64,000 nt of DNA. Origin: Verrucomicrobiales bacterium (GTDB taxonomy: Bacteria; Verrucomicrobiota; Verrucomicrobiia; Verrucomicrobiales; DEV007). The notes under the pieces were generated by a model that saw only the letters and a list, made by a program, of their open reading frames with translations, did not search any database and was not told the origin of the DNA. This document shows, piece after piece, positions 52,018 through 60,568 of the stretch. Within the stretch, counting starts at the first letter, position 1, and every line of letters starts with the position of its first letter. The position numbers were made by a program, and so were the translations under genes. The DNA is taken from NCBI GenBank assembly GCA_016795385.1, contig JAEUHI010000005.1:23644-87643 (forward strand). Direction: 5' to 3'.

Positions 52018-53907
52018 TCACGGGGCTCTGGGGGCGGGTGCGGGGTTTTCCGGGGCCGGCAAGGAGCGAATGGAGGATTGCATGTCGCCCGACGAGGATG
52101 GCAATTTCCCCGGTATCGTGGAGGTGGACCGGGCTTCGAGGAGATCGACCGCCCCCCGCACCGTGGTGACGACCCAGTTCGCGCCTGCTTCGAGGAGGGG
52201 CGCGGGATCGGGCGAGGCTCCCGGCCAACCCCAGAGGCAGACGAGGATCTGCTGGGAAGGGAAACGTTCCCTCACCAGGCGACAGAGACGACAGGCGAGG
52301 CGTTTCGCACCCGGGGACATCGCGCCGAGACAGAGGACGGCGGGTGGCTCTGCGGCCAGCCCGGAGAGGATCTCCCCGGTTCCCGCTTCGCTCGCGAGCC
52401 AGATCCTGCGGAAGCGGATGGAGAGCGCGGTCTCGAGGATCTGCAGGGCACAGTGCTCCGCCTCTCCTTTCATCGCAATCGCGACCAGCCCGCCGGAGGA
52501 AGCGACGGGATCGTCGTGCGGGGACGAGGCCTCCTCCTCGACGAGCCGACGGGTGGTCATGCTGATCCCATCCAACAGTCTCTCCGTATCGGCTCCGTCG
52601 AGGCGGCCGAGGATCCGCTCGCGACGGATCAGGGCGAGAGCGAGCAGCACGACCTCGTCGAGGGTCGCGATGAGACCTTTCTCGTCCCGCATCTTTTGCA
52701 CGAGGACGCGGACACCGGGCTCATCACGGAAGAGCATTTTCTGATAGAGGTGCAGGTGCGGCTCTAGCGACGATTTTTCATCCATGAGGATCTCCACCCA
52801 GCCGAGGCCGGGGATGTATTTGGAGAAGACCACGAGACAGACCGTCAGGGGCGTGGCGAGGATCAGACCGATGCCACCCCAGATCCACGTCCAGAAGGTG
52901 ATGGCGACGATCAGGGAAAAGGGCGATACGCCGACGCTGTGTCCGGTGACGATGGGCTCGAGGATCATGTTTGTGACCAGCTCCAGCCCGATGATGAGCC
53001 CCATCACCGCGAGGGGAGCCGCCCACCCGTCGAACATGGCGAAGCTGAGGGTCAGGGGCAGGACCGCCACGATCCAAGGGCCGACGTAGGGAACGAAGCG
53101 GAGCAAAAAGGCGAGGACGCCCCACAAGAGCACGTAGGGCACTCCGATGAGGCTGAGTCCGATCGCGAGGAGGAGCCCGTAGTTTCCATTGATCGCGCTT
53201 TGGGCGATGAGGTAGCGGCTGACGCGATGCCCGACTTCATCCATCGCCTTCGCCGTGACGGTGATGCGTCCGTAGCCGCTGAGCATCAGGAAACGCTGCA
53301 CGATGTCCTCCTTCCTCAGGAGCATGAAGATGACAAAAAGGATGACGAGGCCTGCGGTGGCGATGGTCTCGGCCAGGGTCTTCAGGAGGAAATTGATCAC
53401 CCGCGTGAGCCATCCCGTCTCCTCCCCGGACGTTTCCGCATTCGAGGAATCGGCCTTTTCCACCTCGGTCGCGGGACCGGCCTCGGAGTCGTCAGGGATG
53501 GAGTCGGCCGGAGGATGGGTTTGACCTCCGCTGAGGTCTTCCACGAGGCCTTTGAGCCGGCCGATGACCCCGTCTTCGGCGACGGTTTTGAGCGAATCGA
53601 GCCTTGTCTGGATCGTCTGACGGTGCTGCGGCAATTCGCCGGCGAGATGATGGATCTCGCGACCCAGCAGCCACGTCGTGACCGCCAGCGCGGAAAAGAC
53701 CACGACGGTGACTAACAAAACACCCACGGCCCGGGGCAGGCCACGACGACACAAGACACCGACGAGGGGGTTGAGGAGAAAGGCGAGAAGTCCCGCCAGC
53801 GCGAGCGGCACGAGGATCGTGCGGCAAAAGTAAAGCCCCGCCACGACCAGGGCCGCGGCGAGGAGCTTCGAGGCGGTCTGAACGGAGCGCTGGAGGTCCG
53901 AATCCAT
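52018..53907 (-). CDS. AI-2E/PerM-family permease with C-terminal cytoplasmic extension
   Basis: A 629-residue protein. Residues 1-360 are the PerM/AI-2E transporter family: N-terminal helix pair, a periplasmic helical segment (EIHHLAGELPQHRQTIQTRLD) followed by an acidic insertion, helices with the conserved NYGLLLAIGLSLIGVPYVLLWGVLAFLLRFVPYVGPW, and LATPLTVCLVVFSKYIPGL. About 250 further residues follow. A helical stretch leads to a Rossmann-like domain (GGLVAIAMKGEAEHCALQILETALSIRF; PPAVLCLGAMSP; GANWVVTTVRGAVDLL) that recalls B12-binding-like folds without a clear cobalamin motif. The substrate is unknown; family members include putative signal exporters and Na+/H+ antiporters. Confidence 0.8.
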   Translation of the reverse strand: MDSDLQRSVQTASKLLAAALVVAGLYFCRTILVPLALAGLLAFLLNPLVGVLCRRGLPRAVGVLLVTVVVFSALAVTTWLLGREIHHLAGELPQHRQTIQTRLDSLKTVAEDGVIGRLKGLVEDLSGGQTHPPADSIPDDSEAGPATEVEKADSSNAETSGEETGWLTRVINFLLKTLAETIATAGLVILFVIFMLLRKEDIVQRFLMLSGYGRITVTAKAMDEVGHRVSRYLIAQSAINGNYGLLLAIGLSLIGVPYVLLWGVLAFLLRFVPYVGPWIVAVLPLTLSFAMFDGWAAPLAVMGLIIGLELVTNMILEPIVTGHSVGVSPFSLIVAITFWTWIWGGIGLILATPLTVCLVVFSKYIPGLGWVEILMDEKSSLEPHLHLYQKMLFRDEPGVRVLVQKMRDEKGLIATLDEVVLLALALIRRERILGRLDGADTERLLDGISMTTRRLVEEEASSPHDDPVASSGGLVAIAMKGEAEHCALQILETALSIRFRRIWLASEAGTGEILSGLAAEPPAVLCLGAMSPGAKRLACRLCRLVRERFPSQQILVCLWGWPGASPDPAPLLEAGANWVVTTVRGAVDLLEARSTSTIPGKLPSSSGDMQSSIRSLPAPENPAPAPRAP

Positions 53908-53953
53908 GGGATCCGAGAAGGGATGCGGACGCTCCCGGCGGCTGGTGGTTCGT

Positions 53954-55036
53954 TCAACGTCCCAGCGTGAAGACCGTCACCCGGCGATCCTGGGCACGCA
54001 GGGTCTCCGCCGAATCGGCCGGGACGGCGGCCTCACTTTCGCCGTAGCCCACGGGCACGAGTTGCGTGCTCGCCACTCCGAAGCGGATCAGTTCCCGGGC
54101 GATCCGCTCCGCTCTCGCCTGGGAGAGGGCGAGATTGGAAGAATAATCGCCCTCGGCGGAGGCGTGGCCTTCGATGATGAAAGCCTGCCCCGAGAGCGCG
54201 GGATCTTTCATCGCCATCGCGAGATCGACGACGACATCGTAGGAGTAGGCGTCGGCGAAATCGGTGGTGCCCTGGGTGAAGAGGATGTCGCTGCGCGTGA
54301 TCTCGGTGTCGGGATTCACCACATAGCTCACGGCATAGGCCCCTGGCTGGATGTAGGCTTCGGGCATGTCATCGGTGAGCACGAGATCGTTGCGGAAAGG
54401 GCTGCCACCGACCTCGGTGATCTCGACCCGCTTGAGCCGGCCGCTCGCGAGGAGGACGGGCGGGATTTCTTCGCGGGTGCGATAGGTGATGACGCGGCGA
54501 CCGGGACCATAATAGCGGATCTGGCGAGGCTCCGCCGCGGGCGCGACCCTCGATTCGAAGGAGGCGGGGGCTTCCGTCACCGCGACCTGCCCCTGCAAGC
54601 GGCGCGTCATGTAATCGATGTATTCGTTCCGCTCTTGTGCGGTCCGGTTCACCACCCCGAGTTCGAGCCGCGCCGCTTGCGCGGCCTGGATATCGGCGCG
54701 CGCATCGGCGAGAATGGTGTTCAGGATCAGGTTCGCTTCGGCGTCCGATTCGAGCTTCAGAGCCGCCTGCACCTCCGCTTCGCGCTCCGGGGCGAGGCGT
54801 CGGATGTCGCGGAGGACGGCGAGCGTTTCATCGGACACGGCCCGGGTCTGGACGACCACGTTGGACGGTTGTTCGGTGGGAACGACCACGGCGGTGGTCT
54901 TCTTGGTGGTGGGACTGACTGTCGTTTCCTGTTCCACGACGACCGTGGAGGGCTGGCCGGCCGGGTCCACGACCTGGGCGTGGGTCAAGGTGAGACCGGC
55001 GAAAGGGAGAAGGGTGAGGAGGTGGAGTGTTTTCAT
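53954..55036 (-). CDS. OmpA-family protein with C-terminal peptidoglycan-binding domain
   Basis: A 360-residue protein with signal peptide (LLTLLPFAGLTLTHAQ). A Val/Thr-rich region (TVVVEQETTVSPTTKKTTAVVV) and a coiled helical region (LRDIRRLAPEREAEVQAALKLESDAEANL) precede the OmpA-like domain from about residue 245 (SDILFTQGTTDFADAYSYDVV; IIEGHASAEGDYSSNLALSQARAERIARELI; DRRVTVFTLGR). It probably links the outer membrane to peptidoglycan. Unlike the OmpA gene at 1104, it lacks the 39-bp upstream motif. Confidence 0.8.
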   Translation of the reverse strand: MKTLHLLTLLPFAGLTLTHAQVVDPAGQPSTVVVEQETTVSPTTKKTTAVVVPTEQPSNVVVQTRAVSDETLAVLRDIRRLAPEREAEVQAALKLESDAEANLILNTILADARADIQAAQAARLELGVVNRTAQERNEYIDYMTRRLQGQVAVTEAPASFESRVAPAAEPRQIRYYGPGRRVITYRTREEIPPVLLASGRLKRVEITEVGGSPFRNDLVLTDDMPEAYIQPGAYAVSYVVNPDTEITRSDILFTQGTTDFADAYSYDVVVDLAMAMKDPALSGQAFIIEGHASAEGDYSSNLALSQARAERIARELIRFGVASTQLVPVGYGESEAAVPADSAETLRAQDRRVTVFTLGR

Positions 55037-55281
55037 GGTGAATCTGGGAGAGCGCTTTTCTCATCCGTTGCGCGAATCAAGCCAGACGCCGGATAAATCT
55101 TTTGCGCGCTCAAATTCAACGATTTAGGAAGACCTCCGAGTGCTCCGGAGCGCGTCCTTTTTAGCAGAACGCAATTCCGGGAAGGCAATTTGCAGCCCCC
55201 GGGACGGCGGCGTGCCGTCATTGGGATTCGCTTTCTCCTCCGGTGCGGTAAACTGCGCCGTTTCCCGACGTCCCCTCCTCC

Positions 55282-56565
55282 ATGCCCCGCAATCTCACGC
55301 TTTTCATCGCCTTCCGGCTGCTCTTCAACGCGCGCTTCTACTACCCGGTCTTCGCGGTGATCCAGCTCGACTACGGCCTCACCCTGCCGCAGTTCGCGAT
55401 CCTCAACGCGGTCTGGGCGGTCTCGATCGTGGTGCTCGAAGTCCCTTCGGGAGCGCTCGCGGATCGGATCGGACGGAAGCGCATGGTTGTGATCGCGGCG
55501 ATCCTGATGGTGCTGGAAATGGGCGTGCTCGCCTTCGTGCCTCTCGGGAACAACGCCATTGTTTTCTGGGCCTGGGTCGTGAACCGCATTCTTTCGGGCG
55601 CGGCCGAGGCGGCGGCGAGCGGAGCGGACGAAGCCCTCGCCTACGATTCGATCCCGAAGGAAGACCGCGAGACGGTCTGGCCCCGCGTCCTTGCTCGACT
55701 GATGCGCCTTTCCTCCCTCGCTTTCATCACCGCGATGCTGGTGGGCTCGGCGGTCTATGATCCGGAACTCGTCAATCGCGCCCTCGCCTGGGTCGGCAGC
55801 GATCTCGTCGTGGAGAAAGAAACGGTACTGCGTTTTCCCATCTACCTCACCCTCGTCAATGCCTGCCTCGCCGTGATCGTGACCCTCGCGATGAAAGAGC
55901 CGCCGCTCGAGACCGAATGCGGCGGCGAGTCCTCGCTCTGGTCCGGCATTCTCGCGGCGGGACGTTGGATCGTGCAGACACCCGTGGTCTGCGGGCTCAT
56001 CCTCGCGGCTCTCGTCCACGACAGCGTCCTGCGGATGTTCACGGTGACGGCCTCGGAATATTACCGGCTCATTGGCATCCCTGTGGCTTGGTTCGGGGTC
56101 ATCGGCGCGGCCTTCTCGGCGCTGGGACTTTTCACTCCGAAACTCGCGGCCTGGCTCGTGAAACACGGCACATTGCGCAGCAACTTCCGCGTCGTATCCC
56201 TCGTCGTGATCTGCGGCTTGATCGGTGTCGCTCTCGCCATCCCGAAGTGGGGTGTCGCCCTCGTTACCTTCTTTGGACTCGGATTCGGACTGGTCAATTT
56301 TTTCACCTCACATTACCTCAACGCCCTCGTCGACTCGAGGCATCGCGCGACAGTCCTGAGTTTCCGCGGACTCGCTCTGAATCTCGGCTTCGGCGGAATC
56401 AGCCTGCTCTACGGCGCGATCCTGCGCGGATTGAAAGAGGGCGGCGGCTCCGCCACGGGGGAAGCCTATCGTGAAAGCCTGTGGTTCCTCCCCGCGATCT
56501 TCGCCCTGCTCTGGACAGCCTGGTGGTTCCACCAGCGTCTGCGGGTGCATGGGCGTGAAGGGTGA
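55282..56565 (+). CDS. MFS transporter
   Basis: A 427-residue protein with about 12 hydrophobic helices. Signature A between helices 2 and 3 reads GALADRIGRKRMV. It resembles MFS_1 drug/metabolite exporters (LFIAFRLLFNARFYYPVFAVIQLDYGLTLPQF at the start). A long loop after helix 6 (KEPPLETECGGESSLWSGIL) separates the two halves. The substrate is unknown. It converges with the TOPRIM-like gene, 1 bp apart. Confidence 0.75.
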   Translation: MPRNLTLFIAFRLLFNARFYYPVFAVIQLDYGLTLPQFAILNAVWAVSIVVLEVPSGALADRIGRKRMVVIAAILMVLEMGVLAFVPLGNNAIVFWAWVVNRILSGAAEAAASGADEALAYDSIPKEDRETVWPRVLARLMRLSSLAFITAMLVGSAVYDPELVNRALAWVGSDLVVEKETVLRFPIYLTLVNACLAVIVTLAMKEPPLETECGGESSLWSGILAAGRWIVQTPVVCGLILAALVHDSVLRMFTVTASEYYRLIGIPVAWFGVIGAAFSALGLFTPKLAAWLVKHGTLRSNFRVVSLVVICGLIGVALAIPKWGVALVTFFGLGFGLVNFFTSHYLNALVDSRHRATVLSFRGLALNLGFGGISLLYGAILRGLKEGGGSATGEAYRESLWFLPAIFALLWTAWWFHQRLRVHGREG

Positions 56566-56566
56566 G

Positions 56567-57043
56567 TCACTCCAAGGAGGGAACGATCCAACTTTCCAGT
56601 TTCGTCAAATGAGGACTTCCGGCGGCGCGGCAGGCGGCCAGATAGGACAGCAGGCTCGCGCGAAGTTTGCGTGCCCGTTGATGGAGGCCCGAAGGAACAT
56701 CGGGGAGACGGTATTCAATGGGATGAACTCCAACAACCGGTCCGATCTGATAGAGCCAAGGCTCTAGGTCCGGCCGGATTTCGATGAGACGTTTGCCTTC
56801 CACTGGATGTCGGTAAAGGACGAGTCCAAGGGTGATCGCCTCTTCCACCAACCTGAACTCGCGGAGATATCGGGGCGGAGGCTGCCCGGGGTCCTCATCG
56901 ATCAAACCGATGTCCGAGGAGCGTGACGCAATTGAAAGTGCCTTGGAGACTCGTCCTTTTCCAGCATGGTGTGAGATCGCGCGACGGGGAACTCCCATCG
57001 CCAGCAGGAGGGTCTCGTCGTTGTCGCACTCCAGATGAATCAT
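56567..57043 (-). CDS. TOPRIM-like partner of AAA ATPase
   Basis: The ATG at 57043 overlaps the ATPase stop (TGATG); a GTG at 57046 is also possible. The 158-residue protein begins with a strand ending in Glu (IHLECDNDE) and later has GLIDEDPG, a D-x-D after a hydrophobic strand. This spacing resembles TOPRIM nuclease domains (E...DxD). AGKGRVSKAL lies between. Genes of this kind follow OLD-like ATPases in defence modules such as PARIS or Gabija-like systems. The match is by motif only, and it could be an inactive TOPRIM or a different family. Confidence 0.5.
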   Translation of the reverse strand: MIHLECDNDETLLLAMGVPRRAISHHAGKGRVSKALSIASRSSDIGLIDEDPGQPPPRYLREFRLVEEAITLGLVLYRHPVEGKRLIEIRPDLEPWLYQIGPVVGVHPIEYRLPDVPSGLHQRARKLRASLLSYLAACRAAGSPHLTKLESWIVPSLE

Positions 57044-58026
57044 CACACCTCCGGTAGCAGACGATCAAAATTGAAGAAGGCGTCCATGCTCCACTCCTTG
57101 AGTTGGTCGATCTGATCCTGATCGAGCGGATGGACTTTTGTTTCGAAACCCTCCATCCGGCAGAGCAGCACGTTCAACTCGACCGCCGGCGTTTTGGAGA
57201 GAAGGGAGTCCAGCATGTAGGGACTATGCGTGGTGAGGAAAAATTGATTGCCCCTTTCATCGAGGGCAATTCGCTCCGCGAGTGTCTTCGTGTAGGGTGG
57301 AAAGGCATGGGCTTCGGGCTCATCGAAGAGAAGCACCCGGTCCGTGTTGGTTTCCAGCGCGAGGCTGTAAAAAATCATCCGCCGCAGCGTCTCCGAACTG
57401 CTGTGATAGGGCAGCGAGATGAGAAGCTCGTCGGCGAGCTTCGTGATCTTGAGCTTGTTTTCAGAGACATCCAGATTCAACCGGAATCCGGTGTCGTCGA
57501 AGAAATGCGAGGCGACGAGGCGGGCAGCCTTGTTTGAATAAAGGAGGCGGAAAAGATTCTCGCCAAACGGGTCGGAGAGGGATCTTTCTTCTTCCCCCGG
57601 AAACTCTGTCAACGACTCGAAGAGATAATAGCGGATCGATTCACCAAAAGCCGGGTCTTCCAGGCTGACGGTTTCCGGCAGAACCGCGAGTTGCTTGTTC
57701 AGTCGGTAAGCCTGATGACCACTTCCGTTGGGCTGACCCAGAACAGCGACGGTTTCCTCGGGACCGAGGTTGAATCGCAAAGGCGAGCCATTGACGGAAA
57801 CCTGGATCGGATTGCCGACATCCTGATTCAGATGCAGATCGGCGATAGAGGAAACCCTGAGGACCTCACCGAATTTCAGCAGCGCTCCGGTCGAACGCAA
57901 AGCGAGCGCTTCGAGCACATTGGTCTTTCCAGTGTTGGGTTCGCCGATCACGACATTCACCCGACGGCACTCCAGATCCAATTCGCGGACGGATTTGAAG
58001 TTTCGTATCGAGAGCGTCTGAATCAT
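57043..58026 (-). CDS. AAA/ABC-type ATPase (AAA_15/AAA_21, OLD-like)
   Basis: A 327-residue protein. IRNFKSVRELDLEC opens the domain as in RecF/OLD ATPases. Walker A is GEPNTGKTN (28-36), the signature-like region is around YHSSSETLRRMIFY, Walker B is RVLLFDEPEAH, and the switch histidine is in FLTTHSPYML. There is no coiled-coil arm, so it is a short single-domain ATPase. It is translationally coupled to a small TOPRIM-like gene, which suggests a two-component nuclease or defence module (inference). Confidence 0.8.
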   Translation of the reverse strand: MIQTLSIRNFKSVRELDLECRRVNVVIGEPNTGKTNVLEALALRSTGALLKFGEVLRVSSIADLHLNQDVGNPIQVSVNGSPLRFNLGPEETVAVLGQPNGSGHQAYRLNKQLAVLPETVSLEDPAFGESIRYYLFESLTEFPGEEERSLSDPFGENLFRLLYSNKAARLVASHFFDDTGFRLNLDVSENKLKITKLADELLISLPYHSSSETLRRMIFYSLALETNTDRVLLFDEPEAHAFPPYTKTLAERIALDERGNQFFLTTHSPYMLDSLLSKTPAVELNVLLCRMEGFETKVHPLDQDQIDQLKEWSMDAFFNFDRLLPEV

Positions 58027-58190
58027 TGGGGACAGGTGAACGATGCTCTGTCATCCCCGGGGAAGCAAGCAGGTTCCCCCGGGAAGAAGGGAGGTAAATC
58101 CAGAACCTTCCCTCCTCCGCGGGGTATTGCGAAAGTCGGGTTCGTGCCGGTTGAGACCTGCTCCGACAGGCGTAACTTCCCTCGCTTTCG

Positions 58191-60554
58191 ATGCTTCGAT
58201 CCCTCCACCTCCTTGGTTGCCTCATTTCCGCCCCGCTGCCCTTCCTCGCCGCGGCGGAGCCGCCGGCGGCCTTGACCTCCTTCCTCGATGCGCATTGCCT
58301 CGAGTGCCATGACGCGGAGGTGAAAAAAGGCGGGCTGAATCTGCTCGACCTCGCCTTCACGCCGGACGAGACGCCCAACTTCGCCACCTGGCAGCGTGTC
58401 TTCGAGCGCGTCCGGGACGGCGAGATGCCCCCGGCCAAAAAGCCCCGACCCGGCGACGAGGAACGCGGGACTTTTCTCACCACCCTGGAGGAGCCTCTCC
58501 TCGCCGTCGATCGCGCGAAGATCGCCGAGAACGGGCGCGTGCAGGGACGCCGGCTCACCCGAACCGAATACGAAAACAGTCTCCACGATCTCCTCGGGAT
58601 CGATCTGCCGCTCGCGAAGCTGCTGCCTGAGGATCCCGAGACCCACGGCTTCGAGACCGTGGCGACGGGGCAACAGCTTTCCTACCACCAGCTCTCGCGT
58701 TATCTCGACACCGCCGACATCGCCCTCGACGAAGCCTTCGATCGCGCGATGAAAGGCGACACCCCGTGGCGCCGCGAATTCAAACCGGCCGAGCTCATCA
58801 AGAATGGCCGGGGCAACTACCGCGGACCGGAACTCCGCGACGGAAAGAGCATCACGTGGCCCATCACCTTGCAATTCACCGGACGGATGCGTCCCACCGC
58901 CGCACCCGCTTCGGGATGGTATCGGGTGACCTTGAAGGACGTGACCGCGATCAATCCCGGCAGCGACGGCGCGGTCTGGGGCACCTTGCGCTCCGGCGAA
59001 TGTGACTCGGACGCCCCGACCCTTTCCCTCCTCGGTCTCATCGAAGCCACGAAGGAACCGCGCGACCTCGTCTTCGAGGGTTGGATCGAAAAAGATCACC
59101 AGCTCGAGCTGCGGCCGAACGACGGCACGCTGAAAAACGCTCCCACGGGCGCCAAGGGTGGAAACATTTCCTACGAGGGACGGAATCTCGCGAAGGAAGG
59201 ATACTCCGGCATCGCCCATCGCGGCATCGTGATGGAGCGCATTTATCCCCACGGCGATCGCGCCGAGGTGAAACGCGCTCTCTTCGGTGAAGAAGGCCTC
59301 GAGAAGTGGAAAGCCGATCCCGCCGCCGCGATCGATCCGCTCGTCGCCCGCTTCGCGCGGCGCGCTTTCCGCCGTCCCGTCGCGGCGGAGCAGCTCGCGC
59401 CTCATCGTGCCATCGCCGCGGCCGCCCTCGCGGAGGGAGCGACCCTGCCCGAGGCGCTGCGCGCTGCCTATCGATCCGTGCTTTGTTCACCACGCTTCCT
59501 CACCCTCGTCGAAACGCCCGGCAGACTTGACGATCACGCCATCGCCGCGCGCCTTTCCTACACCCTCTGGGCCGGACCACCCGATTGGAAACTCCGCCAA
59601 CTCGCCGACAAGGGCGCGCTCCGAGACCCTGACACACTCACCCAAGAGATCGACCGCCTCCTCGCCGACGAGCGCGCCCGCCGTTTCGTGAACACGTTCA
59701 CCGGTCAATGGCTGAAGCTGAAACAGATCGATTTCACCGCACCCGATCCCCGGCAATTCCGCACCTTCGATCCCGTCCTGCAGGAATCTTTCGTGCAGGA
59801 AACACGGGCCTATTTCGCCGATCTCATCCGGGAGGACCGCTCCATCGATCATCTCGTCGATTCCCGCCATGCTTTTCTCAACGGTCGCCTTGCCCGCCAT
59901 TATCGGCTCGACGTGCCGCTGACTCCCGGCGGCGGATTGCAAAAGGTCGCCCTTCCCGGGAGCAAGGAAGGCAAGGTGCGCGGCGGCTTCGCGACGCAGG
60001 GGGCGATCCTGAAAGTCACCGCCGACGGCACCCACACCTCGCCCGTCATCCGTGGCGTCTTCATCAACGAACGCCTCCTCGGCGTCCACATCCCCGCGCC
60101 GCCTCCGGGCGTGCCCGCGATCGAGCCCGACATCCGCGGTGCCGTCTCCATCCGCGACCAGCTTGCGAAACACCGCGAGAGCGAATCCTGCGTCTCGTGC
60201 CATCTCACGATCGATCCGCCCGGCTTCGCCCTCGAGAGCTTCGATCCCGTGGGCGGCTGGCGTACGCAGTATGGCACCGGCAAGAATGGTGCGAAGGTGG
60301 ATCCCTCCGGCACGACGCGCGAGGGTGCGGCCTTCGACGACATCATCTCGTGGAAAGCGATCCAGCGCGAGCGCGATGAAGCCCTTGCCGGTGGCTTCGT
60401 GCGGCATTTCCTCACCTACGCCACCGGCTCGGCGCCGCGTTTCAGCGACGAGGCGATGCTCGATGGGATCGTCGCCGCCACCGCCGCCGACCAATACGGC
60501 GTGCGCTCCCTCGTCATCGCCGCCCTCACCAGCGAAATCTTCCTGACCAAATAA
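58191..60554 (+). CDS. DUF1592/DUF1588/DUF1595/DUF1585 cytochrome-c-like protein (second copy)
   Basis: A 787-residue protein with signal peptide (GCLISAPLPFLAAAEPP). The c-type haem motif CLECH is followed by EMPPAKKPRPGDEE, DUF1587 (RRLTRTEYENSLHDLLGID), a 160-residue insertion with beta-rich carbohydrate-binding-like character (ITLQFTGRMRPTAAPASGWYRVTL) absent from the copy at 9736, DUF1592 (IAARLSYTLWAGPPD), DUF1588 ([21 protein letters not shown]) and DUF1585 with a second CxxCH (CVSCH). It is probably a periplasmic haem protein. The 164-bp gap before it holds no feature I can name. Confidence 0.8.
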   Translation: MLRSLHLLGCLISAPLPFLAAAEPPAALTSFLDAHCLECHDAEVKKGGLNLLDLAFTPDETPNFATWQRVFERVRDGEMPPAKKPRPGDEERGTFLTTLEEPLLAVDRAKIAENGRVQGRRLTRTEYENSLHDLLGIDLPLAKLLPEDPETHGFETVATGQQLSYHQLSRYLDTADIALDEAFDRAMKGDTPWRREFKPAELIKNGRGNYRGPELRDGKSITWPITLQFTGRMRPTAAPASGWYRVTLKDVTAINPGSDGAVWGTLRSGECDSDAPTLSLLGLIEATKEPRDLVFEGWIEKDHQLELRPNDGTLKNAPTGAKGGNISYEGRNLAKEGYSGIAHRGIVMERIYPHGDRAEVKRALFGEEGLEKWKADPAAAIDPLVARFARRAFRRPVAAEQLAPHRAIAAAALAEGATLPEALRAAYRSVLCSPRFLTLVETPGRLDDHAIAARLSYTLWAGPPDWKLRQLADKGALRDPDTLTQEIDRLLADERARRFVNTFTGQWLKLKQIDFTAPDPRQFRTFDPVLQESFVQETRAYFADLIREDRSIDHLVDSRHAFLNGRLARHYRLDVPLTPGGGLQKVALPGSKEGKVRGGFATQGAILKVTADGTHTSPVIRGVFINERLLGVHIPAPPPGVPAIEPDIRGAVSIRDQLAKHRESESCVSCHLTIDPPGFALESFDPVGGWRTQYGTGKNGAKVDPSGTTREGAAFDDIISWKAIQRERDEALAGGFVRHFLTYATGSAPRFSDEAMLDGIVAATAADQYGVRSLVIAALTSEIFLTK

Positions 60555-60568
60555 CCGTTTCTCCTGAC

